64,000 nt of DNA from Tenodera sinensis (Eukaryota > Arthropoda > Insecta > Mantodea > Mantidae), in assembly GCA_030765045.1 (NCBI GenBank), contig CM060972.1:4300905-4364904 (forward strand). Direction: 5' to 3'. The notes beneath the pieces were generated by a model. The model saw only the letters and a list, made by a program, of their open reading frames with translations. It was not told the DNA's origin and ran no database searches. Position numbers and translations under genes: made by a program. Shown in pieces: positions 12,171-23,608 of this stretch (position 1 is the stretch's first letter; the number at the start of each line of letters is the position of its first letter).

Positions 12171-14630
12171 TATGTTGAGATGTATTCGGCCGTCCCCACC
12201 AGTCGGTTCTGTGCTGCTCGTGACGTCAGTACTTTGCAGTGAAACATGGGCGTATGTTAACATTTAGTGAGATGTGCTTCAGCATGTGCGTATAACTCCA
12301 CTAACCTATGTCAATTAAAACAACATACAAAATTTAACGTCATATTAGCAAACGTAGGTATGTTTAACCTTTTAATTATTTTTATTATGTATTATCCCGG
12401 GACTTGATGAAATTGTGTACAGGGACTGACACAAGTGTCAATATCATGAATACAGTAGGTAAGTTGTGTCAGTACACTGGAAATGGAAGCACAAGGGACG
12501 GACTAACAATGACGTCATTGACTGTAGCAGGACTTGCAGGTAGGTCAGTAATGTGCTATGCACGAAGCAGATAGTGATGGTTCATTTTCTCCTTGCTCCG
12601 AGCCATGGGAATAACACGAAACCATGGCACTTGTGACCCTGCCCTCTAAGCGTTCTTGACCTTTCCACTTCTACGGGAATAATCAGTCACTTAAATAGAA
12701 CTAGCTAATCATCAGGTCTGTAGCATTTCACAATCAGCTTTACTGGGAAGAGGCGTCTCCATGTTACATTATTAACAATTCCCTGGAGTCACTTCAGCTT
12801 TCATAAAGAGGCATTAACCAGTCCTTCTTCGTGCTCAATATATGTACCTACATAGAACGAGACGCTGAACAGAGTCCAGAAATAAAACCCAATGTAGTTT
12901 ATCACCTTTTCCCTGAAGTTATAAATGTAATACAACCATGGAAAAATGATTGAGCGCGTTAGGAGAGCAGAATATTCTTAAGTCCCACGTCGTGTGGCAG
13001 TGCGGTTTACACAAGTCGATACTCCAACATGCAGCTCAGTTTATTGATAGCCTCTACTCCATATGTTATGTATGGTCTGTCCAATATGGGTCAGAGATGC
13101 AAGCCTATAAAATTTTGGAGCTGTATCCTGACTCGTATCTTATACCTAATCAGTGCTATTACAACATATGAGTCCACTACCAGATGGGGGGGGGGGGGGG
13201 GGGGGGGGTGTCACTTATATGTTATTTTGCATAAAATGAATTTAAAACTTTAAAATTATATGACAGCAAATTGAGCACGTTCTACTTGTTTACTTTTTGT
13301 AACATAACTGAGTACAAATTTCTCTGTTGGTACATAATATGAATCTTTTCATTCACCATCGTTCTTATTAAAATAATTGTTAGATAACTGATGTACAAAA
13401 CGAAGGGAGAATGTCACATATCTGAACTTGTACTGTATATATTCATTTTCCAGACTTCTTATGGGATATTGTGGTGTAATATTCTCTTGAAACTAAACTG
13501 CAGAACAATTCATTAACTTTTGCCATGAAATTGGTGATACATCTGAATCACATAATCTCATTTTATTGATTACATTATTGCATCTACTATACTGTTTTGT
13601 TTTCTGTGAAGCACAGTTAATTTGTGTCACATTGCAGCAATGAATGCCTTCTTCTTCTTCTTCTTCTTCTTCTTCTTCTTCTTCTTCTTCTTCTTCTTCT
13701 TCTTCTTCTTCTAGAGATGCCATACTTAGTCCTTTAATACCTTTTACAAAAGCGTGTTGTTATATTACGATAAAGAAGCATTAATCAGTGATACTACAAT
13801 AAGAAATGGTCTATTATAATGCAGTAATAATGGTCTATATAATATTATATAAACCGCTGTTTGTGAGAAACCATCATCTTTTTGTAGTGCATTAAAGGTT
13901 ATGTTGTTCTACTCCATTGCATCTATCCTCCCTTTTGCAGTAGATTCTTCATATGGACGTTCAATACATGAACTTCGTCAAGGCCAAGCAAGCACACGGT
14001 CGCTCGAAACATAATTGCACTTTTAATTAGAAAAAACAAGTAATATGAAAGTAGCAAAAGATTAAACTCCTATCTATCTATCGTAACTCGATATTTGCCC
14101 TCAATGGAAGAGATGAGAAAGTTGATAAGAGTAAAATGGGCTTCTGCAAGTTATCAGCGGCGTTTAAGATGTGCCATATAAGAAGTAAGATAGGAGAGAA
14201 AACGTGACACAAATTATGCAGTAGTGTCTTGGCAAAATATACACTACAACATACTACATAGAAGTGGTCTATGGCACTTGTACATATTTCCTGTAGGACG
14301 TCCATGTGACTGCTGATAAAGGGTGTATGCGAAACAACTTGTTACCTTTGTACTGCAGCACGTTGGTTCACAACTGGACTGATGCAGCAGCAACAGCAGC
14401 ATCTCGCCAATCTTGCTTGTTTCATGAAAACTGAAAGTTTCCATTCTCACTGTCACATGACCAGAATATCGACTGCCAAAAGTATTTCACTCCTTGAGAA
14501 AGTTTCGCTCCTCACTAATATTTCTTTATTGCCAAGGTATTTGTCTGTCCTCCTCAATATGCAAATTTAAACACACCCAAAACCATATACATACATAGGA
14601 CCTATATAAAAATGAATGTCATTTACGGTC
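12171..14630. other. No gene seen; G-run (13186-13208) and (CTT)n (13648-13711)
   Basis: No exon or element is recognised. It contains 23 consecutive G at 13186-13208 and about 64 bp of CTT repeats; the poly-Glu open frame on the minus strand there is a translation of that microsatellite. Two palindromic TGACGTCA octamers (12221-12228, 12510-12517) occur but nothing shows that they regulate anything. Confidence 0.4.
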
Positions 14631-14639
14631 TGCTGGCAA

Positions 14640-15400
14640 ATCTAAATGTCTTTTCATACAGAAGGTTTTTATGCTATCCACTTTAGCATGCAACGTATTA
14701 CATTCACATGTTTTTCTCGACTCACTCTTCTACAAGTAATGCATGCACGTTTCTACATTATCCGAATAGAAAGGCAGCGCATTACATTCACAAGGTTTTC
14801 TCTCCTCCTTTTTCTCCCTGTGATATTTGTGATCATTCAACAGTACCCTTTTATCGTGTCTTCCCGGTGTAACACAAATATATTTTAAAAAATCCCCCAC
14901 CCCAAACTACCCTTTGCATAGAACAGTTCTAAAAAATGTCTATAAAGATGATTAATATACTATATGTATATGATATTATTATGAAAGGGAAATGTATATA
15001 TTGAATTTTCTGGTCCTGAGAAGCTCTTCGTAATCTGATTATCTTTACTATATCTGGTAAACTGTAACAGATACACAAAATCTTACTACACAAAAAATAT
15101 AGATCTCGTTAAAATACAATTTATTTCTCTAAATTTTGAATTATATATCTATACTTTTCACAAGTGAGGGGTTATTGTTTTCTTTTTACTTCTTTTTTGA
15201 CCATGCTGATAAATCGGAATTTGAAACTCCGCTTTAAAACATTTGACAATCGCTTAAGGTTTATTGTATTCACATATTCCCCTTGTACCTACAAGGAAAT
15301 TAGCAATAAGATGTGTGCCAAAGTTAACATGAAGTATAGGAGTGTGTTTGTGGGAATATTTTGCACAAACGTGGAGTAAGGTTTACTAGTTATGCAAGTC
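14640..15400. repeat. Family A dispersed repeats, inverted then direct fragments
   Basis: 14680-14830 has degraded inverted 3'-block sequence (tattacattcacatgttttt, then ctcttctacaagtaatg). 14940-15370 is a direct copy with ggaaatgtatatattgaattttctgg, atatagatctcgttaaaata and ccccttgtacctacaaggaa. These blocks and their order are those of the 55 kb copy. Confidence 0.6.
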
Positions 15401-16239
15401 AGGTGTCATTCCTGAAAAAAACGCGATTTTACGCGCAACAGTCACATTTACTCTAAACCTTATTTTGGCCATAATTTCTCTGTTAATCGGCCAATTTCAA
15501 CAATCAAGCCAGGATATTAAAGGTCTTGTCACGGAAACGGCTCCAACAATTAGGATAATAATTTATATTTAGCTAACATTTTGCTTTTCAAGTTTATCTA
15601 AATAAGAATCTTCTAAAAAAATGATTAAAAAAAAGGAAAAGAGAAAATTGATAAAATTAAAGACAGTGAAACATTTTGCGTATAAAGAATAGTTTGGAGT
15701 GGCTGTGTATTTGTGTCGTATCCTTACGTTGTTCGCAGAATGTTTATAAGATGCTGTTATTTTGGATTGTGTGAAAGGAAGCGATATGTTATCAACTGGT
15801 GGTGGTGATGGTGAGTTGATTGAACTGCTGACATAGACCGACGTCACTACGCTCATCCTCGTGGAACAGTAGGCCAAGCCTGTTGTCCTTGTCAAACTTG
15901 TCCGATGAGTCTGAAATAGGATTCTTCACGGCCAATGTCACAGCAACACGCATGTATAGTAGAAAGTGCATGCAAAATGGCGGCGGCGGAGTAACACGCT
16001 TTCCAACTATGACGTTTATTTCACTCACATCGACAGTTTCTCTATTGTTCTGCCTTGTATCTCATATATGTAGGTATTTAACACTCATATTCACATACCT
16101 ACCTACTGCTAACGAGAACATGAAAGTCAACATCTTCTCTATGTCTACACCATCCTATTTTGTCTCATAGTACCATACAAACGTCTCGCTCGTAAACAAG
16201 TTTAAGTAATTTCTTTACAGTAAGTACATATTACATTCC

Positions 16240-16560
16240 AACCAAGAAAGTCCAATGTGTTGCACTCTCATGACTTTCTCTACTCTTGTATCTACTAACT
16301 ATTCTTATAAACTCTTATTCCTCTATCTTCGTCATGAGATAAACGTTTGTACAAATTATCCTATTGCTTATTTCCTTGTAGGTACAAGGGGAGTATTGGA
16401 ATACAGTAGACTTTGAGCGACAGTCAGATCTTTTAAAGCTTTCGAATTCCATTCCCTTTGCACACTTAGCATATAAAGCAATGAACAACGATGTTCCATT
16501 TCACGAACGTTTTAGGTTTTCAGAAACTGACACAAATAACAAGGAATATCTCCGAAATGG
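16240..16560 (-). repeat. Family A dispersed repeat, inverted 3' half
   Basis: Contains gttgcactctcatgacttt, acgtttgtacaaattatcc, ccttgtaggtacaagggg and gaattccattccctttgcac in the order expected for the reverse complement of the family. Confidence 0.7.
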
Positions 16561-16639
16561 TTCACTCTACAAATAAATTTATCTGGACATAGTTTGAAAA
16601 TGTTCGTGTCGCATTCCTTAAAATACATTAAACAAATGC

Positions 16640-17230
16640 CAATTTGCCATTTGCCAACTTGGTATTTAAGTTCCAGCATCCTCTGAAGCACGAAGGTTTT
16701 CAACAATATCATTTCACCCCAAACTACCCTTTACGTGGAATAAGTTTCAATATTCTTAATTTTTTTTCTCAAAAATTGCTAACGATTTTATTAAAATATA
16801 TGCTTACTTTCATGACAAAATGTACCTATGTCATTAAATGTTTAAAATAGACTGCAAAGGCCTCTTGTTCTGGGTTATTTGTGCAGAATTGGTAAATTGT
16901 AAAGGATGCACAACAACTACTATGTAAAATATAAATCTCATTAAAGCACGCAATTTATGTTAAATAATTCCTACTATGGAGTTAGCCACTTCCCAGACAT
17001 TCCTTGTCATTGGTATGGATTTTCCAATACTTTTGGTTTTCTCAAACGGGAAGTCAATTGATTTTCCCCCTTTTTTCCCTCCTGGAAGTATAAAGAGAAT
17101 GGAATTTCAAAGTCATCACTTAGCGACCGGCTCTTAAAACATTTGTTGTATCTGCAAGGAAATGTGTAGTAAAACCATTTCTACAAATGTCTATGTGCGT
17201 TGGTATGAAGTGCATAGAAAAATAAGCGTT
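16640..17230 (+). repeat. Family A dispersed repeat, direct copy
   Basis: Shows the family order in the plus sense: acttggtatttaagttccag, ccccaaactaccctttacg, aatataaatctcattaaagc, aagagaatggaatttcaaag and gcgaccggctcttaaaac. It lacks the clean 3' end seen at 55.8 kb. Confidence 0.65.
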
Positions 17231-17716
17231 GTAAGAATGGGTAGGGAAAATCCTGTAAATGTAACATGTAAGAGTTTTTTCTCTGGAGCCCATATGCTGG
17301 AGAGTGTTGTGTCTTCTGGACAGCTGCAGAAAAGGGCAGTGTGTGATAGAGTTGGAGCTATCAAGTATGAAGAGGTTTTCTCCACGAATCCTTGCAACAA
17401 TCACATTCCTACCTCCCGTCAACTTGACCCACTCCACTCTTGAAACCCTATACCTACATGAGCAATTCTCTGCTAGAAAGTGTCTCCGGTATTTTGAAAC
17501 TGTATCTTAGGAAAGTAAGTATTTGCGTCAACCAGGATCTTCAAAAATCTGAGCCTACGCGTGTTTGTTTGTCTTTCTCTGCCATTGTACGCACATGGCA
17601 GGCAGAGAAAGTGGCATTTCATACCGAAATTTCATCATTTTAACATCTGTGTCTGTAAACAAACTCAAAACGTAATTAGTAGTTAAGTTCAGCATCACGA
17701 ATTAGACTTCACATGA

Positions 17717-18300
17717 TTTTTTTTTTTTTTTTTTTTTTTGAAAATGTTGATTTCTCAAAAGTATTTGTAACAATTTTGATAAAAATGTCACATGTTTTAG
17801 ATATTTCCATGTGAAATCAAATGTATATCTTGAATTTTTGTCGGTATATCCTCTAAGTTCTCTTCATTCTGAATGACTTTTTAATAACCGTAAGAAATAG
17901 AGAAACATCTTACTGCACAAAAAATGTAGATCTCGCTAAAACACAATTTACTCTCACATTTTTGTAGAGATAGGTAACAATGTTGGAAATATTTGTTGTT
18001 GTTGTTGTTGTTGGTTTGAATTTTCATATACTTCTAAAATACGAAGCCGTTATTTTTTCCTAACCATGCAAAGATAATGCAATTTTAAAGTCATTACATA
18101 ACGACCAGGTGTTAAAAGATTTGACCCTCAGATAAGCCTACTATATTGCCATATTTCCATTGTACCTATAAATAAATAGGCAAAAAAGCATTTATTTCCA
18201 TTAATTTGAAGTAGATAGAGGAATATGCATTTTAAAGAAGTATTTGTACAAGAGTGAGTAGAGAAAGTGACGTGAGTGCGCACCATTATAAAGAGGAGTA
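17717..18300 (+). repeat. Family A dispersed repeat, direct copy with poly(T) and (GTT)n
   Basis: After 23 T at 17717-17739 come tcaaaagtatttgtaacaat, gtatatcttgaatttttg, aatgtagatctcgctaaaac, a (GTT)n run at 17993-18013, and the 3' block cattaatttgaagtagatag to gagtagagaaagtgacgtga. Confidence 0.7.
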
Positions 18301-18477
18301 GATGCAGTGTTTCAATGGCACGGCAATGACCGAGAACTGGGCTCTGTGTCAAGTAAAGCGTATCAAAATACAGGCACACATAAAACCAGTTTGTAACAGA
18401 TCACGTGAAAATTACTCAAATCAATCAACATTTCGTGAACTAGTCAGAGGTTGAGAAAAAGTGAAAGTTGGACTGCA

Positions 18478-18830
18478 AATACCGAGCGAGGTGGCGCTGC
18501 AGGTAGCGCTTCCTATTCGGGGGGTCGTGGGTTCATTTCCGTGGCAGATCTTCCTGATCAAGGGTTTGCCCGGGACGCCAGGTGAATGCCGGAAAGGATA
18601 ATGACATCGCCCGGATTTCTTGTCCCTCCATTTCACTTCACATTTTAGGGTTGCAAGTGTCCGCAGGAGTCTCCGCGTTGCATGGCAGAGAAAGAGGATG
18701 CTCTCTGTAAAACTTCGTTCCCCGAAACGAGGGCTCCTCTCCCCCCTCCCCCATCCCAGAAAAGTTCTACTGAGAGTCGAGGTGCTAGCCCCCCCCCCCT
18801 CAAAAATACTTGCATATAACCATGTGCTCC
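18478..18830 (+). repeat. tRNA-derived SINE (family B)
   Basis: The head ccgagcgaggtggcgctgc and ggtcgtgggttcatttccg is followed by gtttgcccgggacgccagg and tcttgtccctccatttc, the body seen in the other family B copies. The 3' part holds C-rich runs at 18740-18800. Confidence 0.7.
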
Positions 18831-19424
18831 AACAAACTAAGACACCTGTCTACTAATACATGTTATAGAAAGAGGGAATTTGTTTGTGTAAATAGGTTGA
18901 CCTCAAACACCACTCAATGAATTTTAATATTTTTTTAGAAATGAAAAGTCTGATTTGTTTTGAACGAACATGGAGTATAAAACACTTCTAATTCCATTTC
19001 ATAAATTATAAAATATTGAAAAGTATTTACCAAGTCCTTGTACTTGAATACGAACATACTGTTGTTTTAAAACAACATATTTACGAAGAAGGACTTCACT
19101 GTTAGTTGGGAATGTCATGGAGTAGAAAATACATAGTTACTGCACTCTACAGAGTATAAAAACAAAGCCAGTTACATTTTATTGTCAGGAACACTGTCAA
19201 AAGGTATGAAGAAACTTCATTATAATTCTATACACGTGTGTACTGAGTTTTATGTATCCCGGACCTTCAAGTAAGATATTACCCTTTTCCCTTAGGATTT
19301 GCATTGAAATTTGTTGACACGACATACTACATAATTGTACATAGAGAGAAAATATCTAACATTAGAAATTAATGAACATATAGATTATATTAACAGCTAC
19401 ATTTTATATTAATAGTTGCAATGT
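18831..19424. other. No gene seen; minor repeat shared with 63010-63130
   Basis: The segment near 18965-19060 (catggagtataaaacacttc, then catttcataaattataaaat) resembles 63030-63115 near the right edge, so it is probably another old dispersed repeat. Otherwise AT-rich sequence without recognisable content. Confidence 0.4.
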
Positions 19425-19850
19425 GGACAGTGAGGTCCACATTCGGGAGGTCGTACGTTTGATACCCGCGGCCGGCCTTTTTGACAGATCCTTTATTTCG
19501 GGGCTAAGGTAATTACTTCCCCCGAATTTCTTGTCCTTTCATTTCATTCGTCCTTCATCCTGTTGATTTTTTCAGGGTCGCAAGTGTCAGCTTAGGCGTT
19601 AGGTGCAGTTTGACAGGGTTAATATGTGCAGAGCAACTCTTATCGACCCTCGTCGATGGGTTGTGGGTAGGAGGGCGGCATATAGGGGCGTTGGATGCAC
19701 ACCGCCGGGTTCGCCGGAAGAACTAACTTGGTAATCAATGTCTGTGAAGTTGGTCTGGATCTGGCCGCCCGGCATGTCCTCTCATCTCCTCCTTCCTCCC
19801 GGGGGTGACCCTTGGGGGAATAGGTACAATAACCCTCTCCGCAACTCTGA
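19425..19850 (+). repeat. tRNA-derived SINE (family B)
   Basis: The head attcgggaggtcgtacgtt then gatacccgcggccgg (B-box like) is followed by cgaatttcttgtcctttc and gggtcgcaagtgtcagc, as in the copies at 10.5 and 18.5 kb. GC-rich 3' part to about 19850. Confidence 0.65.
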
Positions 19851-20451
19851 GAATATGTGCGTTTTCCAAAGAGAAGGGCAGCATAGACAAGCAAGGATCG
19901 GAACACGTTGCTAGGTAATTGTTGTTGCATGTGTACAGAAAGCAGGAAGAGGAAGATAGTGCACCCACATGCACGTTCTCTCCTCTTGGAATGTACCCAC
20001 TACATGCATAACACCTCGTTAAATACCACTTTGTAAAAATGCCTTAGAATAAATACATGTTGATCACATGGCACATTGCCGATCATGACTCGTTCTGCAA
20101 GCCAGGGTGCTCTCACGTGAGGGGATGCACCCAACTTGTGTCTTGACGTGCATTGCTTCTATTAGGTCGAGTATCTTCTCGTACAAGTAAAAGTGCTTCC
20201 GGTCGCTCTTTTCTACTTCTTACTTCTCTATCAAGTATTCTTACAAAACCGTGTTTTTCTACCTCCCTCATACTACTCGAGATACACTTGCTGTAAATGT
20301 GGGCATTTTCTTGTATTACAATAGGAATAGAGGAATCACTTCAGTGTTATTCAAATCCTTTCACACCTGGTCTGTATGTGATAGCTTTTCTTTTCGGCCT
20401 TTGGTCGTCAAGGACCATTTAGTCTTCAGGACGTCATAGTTCTATCAAGTT

Positions 20452-20473
20452 CTCTCTCTCTCTCTCACACACA

Positions 20474-20526
<53 letters not shown>
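20452..20526. repeat. (TC)n(CA)n microsatellite
   Basis: An uninterrupted compound dinucleotide run, pyrimidine-rich then alternating CA. A minus-strand tRNA-like stretch follows at about 20585-20640 (gtcaaacccgggatctc), likely a SINE remnant. Confidence 0.9.
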
Positions 20527-20528
<2 letters not shown>

Positions 20529-20659
20529 ATTCCCTCATTGAGACTCTTAAGAGAGTGTGGAATAATCCTCGTTAAAGAAAATGTCCCATCCTACAGCCGG
20601 AAGTCAAACCCGGGATCTCTGGATTTGCTAATCACCAACCACAAAAGTAGTCATGCTTT

Positions 20660-21036
20660 GAAATTCTATTCTCTTTGCATGGGCAGGGCAGAAAAAAACG
20701 AATAACCACTTCCTATTTGAGAAAAAGTATAAGTATTATAAAATTCAAACAAATAACAAGGAATATCTCGGAAATAGCTAGTTCCACAAACAATTTGAAC
20801 TAAATTGCATGCTTAAATGAGATCTACATTTTCTATGCGGTTAAGATATTGTCTGTCTCTTACAGTTTGTCAGTTACACAAAAGTCTTCAGAAAGAAAAG
20901 GACTTCAGAGACTTCCCAGACTATTCCATTTGCTATGAAAATATATTAAACACAATACTGTATTTTAATAAAAATTCTTAGAGCTACTTCTGAGAAAATA
21001 AAAAATTTCGACTAACTTTTCGTTTGAGTTATTCTG

Positions 21037-21101
<65 letters not shown>

Positions 21102-21230
21102 TTTTTGTAAAGATGCTTTTTTTGAGGGGAGGGGTTCAAGAGCCTCAAAATATGTATTTTGGTGAAATCTCGACATCAAATGTTTGCGTGGCATAAAAAA
21201 GTTCGTAATAACCGAGCTCAACTGCATATG
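20660..21230 (-). repeat. Family A dispersed repeat, near-complete inverted copy with internal (CA)n at 21039-21099
   Basis: Inverted order of family blocks: ggaatatctcggaaatagct, tctacattttctatgcgg, tctgtctcttacagtttgtc, and at the far end gcctcaaaatatgtattttg and gaaatctcgacatcaaatg. About 60 bp of perfect CA lies where other copies have a short TG-rich segment (38821-38832, 49731-49770), so the microsatellite grew from a seed inside the repeat. Confidence 0.75.
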
Positions 21231-22075
21231 TTGTAGTGTTTAACGCCCGCTTTTACTACTACGGCACTGCAGGCGGTGACACTGATGATACATGAAGATG
21301 GAGCACCGGTCAACTGCATATGACTTAAATATTTGGCAAATATGAAAATATTCCACCCCCAAAATATAATTTTACAATGTTAATAACTTCAAAATTTCGG
21401 AACACGTAAAACACACAGCTGCACTATGTGAATAAGAATATTGCAGATGTTCCTATTCAACAGGTTTGTATTAAGTCCTGTTAGACTACGGCGCCTAGGT
21501 TGCTGCGTGTAATGTATATGAGAGGGATGTGTTACAGAAATATGGACCGAGTTAGTTGAAGGTTGTTCAGCTGTTTATAAGCAATTACCACTCTTTGTGT
21601 TAAATTAACAAAATAATTACAATTATCCAGTTTCACATAGCACTGTCAATCAATTACGAAATGGCCTCGTCTAAACATGTTTACGAGGATTATCAGTTAC
21701 CTCACCTGTAGGGTTGCAAATATATTTCTCGAATAGTCATTACTCTTCCGACACACTGTTCACTTTTCAATACGACATATCACAACTTTCACTTAACCAC
21801 ACTTTAACTCGCCGCATTTAACATATTCACACGTTACACGTTTTGTACGTAGAATGTAGTTCATATTCGAACCTAATTTATTACAATACATTCCCGTTTT
21901 ACTCTCCCGTCACCGCGCCATACTAAACCGAACTAACAAAACACTGTCAGAAATATTGGTACCAACTTGAGCAATTATTCCATTAAGTCACAAACGATAT
22001 ATCGAACCTCTGTCTCAAACTTGCTTTGTTTTTCTGTTGCCTACAAAGGACTTGACCAAAACTTGTATCGGTTTG
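21231..22075. other. No gene seen
   Basis: About 845 bp of AT-rich sequence without a recognisable exon, RNA or mobile element. Confidence 0.4.
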
Positions 22076-22320
22076 GGTGACTCAGTTGTTTGGACTAGTA
22101 ATCCCTAAGGTCGCGGGTTCAATAGCCTTATTGGCATGTGAAAGAACTCCTAGGAAACGAAATTCCGACACACGGGCGGTACTGAGATGATGCTGGCAAT
22201 TGACAGTGTGGGTAACAAACAGAAATATTTACCTACTTGAGACTGCTTCTGCAGTCGAACGGTCGGTACTCTGGTTTCACAACCTAGAAGTTCTTGGTTC
22301 GATTAATGGCTGAGGTGGAG
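22076..22320 (+). repeat. Two tRNA-like SINE heads
   Basis: gtgactcagttgtttggac with aaggtcgcgggttcaatagc (22076-22130), and acggtcggtactctgg with ttcttggttcgattaatggc (22255-22312), each look like degraded A- and B-boxes. No intact tRNA cloverleaf was found for either. Confidence 0.4.
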
Positions 22321-22329
22321 ACTTTTTGT

Positions 22330-22400
22330 TTTCACGAGTGAGTGAGTGTATAGGGTTTAAGGGCCCGTCGACAGCTAGGTTATTAGAGCTCCAAGTCAAA
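22330..22400 (+). repeat. Short dispersed repeat (family E), shared with 52470-52500
   Basis: A gagtgagtgagtgta stretch followed by tttaagggcccgtcgacagc recurs at the end of the 51.7-52.5 kb tetranucleotide tract as tttaagggctcgtcgacagc. Both copies couple a GAGT run to the same short sequence. Confidence 0.6.
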
Positions 22401-22614
22401 AAATAAAAACGCTAAAACTCACCACCACTTAACACTCATAATTAAATATTAAAAACAGAAAAAAGCTAAAACAGTTAAAATTTAAAACTGGTCTAAAAGT
22501 TAAGCTAAAAACAATGTTTTCACGATGATTCCGTATCCCCCACAGACCCTGGAGATCAGTGTGTTTAATAGTATGCACAGCTTAACATGCTATTTTCTAA
22601 AATATTCATTCAAC

Positions 22615-23290
22615 TTGCTTGAGGGTACAGAAGTTACATATTACATTTCACCCAAAAATTTGACATTGCCCATATGTTTGTGAGCAGAATAATTCAAACA
22701 CCAAAGATCGGTTAAATACCAAACTTGGTATTTAATTTCAGTACCTTACAAGGATTAGACAGGAAGATTTCCAAGAAACTTCCTCCACCGTAAACTATAC
22801 TTTAATGGTAATATTTTTCGAAAGTTTTGATTTTCGCATAAATGGCTCTAACCATTTTTGTTAAAATACCATATGTTTGAGGTATTTACATAACAAATGA
22901 AATATACATCTTGAATTTTCTGGCAATGCCCTCTGAAGTCCTCTTGATTTTAAATGACTTTTGCATAATTTATACACCGTAAGAGATAGGAAAAATCTTA
23001 CCAATACGTATATATCTCTCAAATGGGAAGTCTTTATTCCTTTTTTTACGCTTTGGTCATACAAAGACAACGGAATTTTAAAGCCACCACATAGTGACCA
23101 GCTCTTAAAGGATTTGACTATCATTTAAACCTACTGAATTCTCCTATTCTCGTATCTTAAGCAAATATGTAATAAAACAATTTGTGCACATGTTTATCTC
23201 TATCAACATCAAGTAGATGGAAGGATAAACGTTTGTGCAAGGGCGAGTAGAGAAAGTCATGTGAGTAGAAGACATGAGAAGGTCTGGATA
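22615..23290 (+). repeat. Family A dispersed repeat, near-complete direct copy
   Basis: Contains ttcacccaaaaatttgacat, aaacttggtatttaatttc, gaaatatacatcttgaattt, acaacggaattttaaagcc, gtgaccagctcttaaagg and cgagtagagaaagtcatgtg in family order. It lies just before the target site of the full-length LINE. Confidence 0.75.
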
Positions 23291-23399
23291 CTTTCTTTTT
23301 CCCCGCGACCTTGTGCGGTGAGTGAATGAGTGAATGGCGGCGTGTTGTATAACAGAACTAGGAAAGCTAGGAGTGACCTTGTCTAGGTGACTGTGTGAA

Positions 23400-23445
<46 letters not shown>

Positions 23446-23608
23446 TGATCGATCAGCAGTACAATGCTTTACAGATCAGTGAGGATAATAGAGTAACATG
23501 AGAATAGAATAACATGCAGGAGTAGGCTGACAAACCACCCCATAACTATATTAGGTTGGAACACCAGTATTGCATGGAACAGTCAATATGTGAAGTAGGC
23601 GAGGCACA

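Noticed and set aside
12221..12517. CRE-type TGACGTCA sites as regulatory elements (also 37197-37204)
   Set aside because: Octamers occur by chance at this scale and no promoter or gene is nearby.
13493..13723. Poly-Glu protein
   Set aside because: Translation of a (CTT)n microsatellite; no other protein features.
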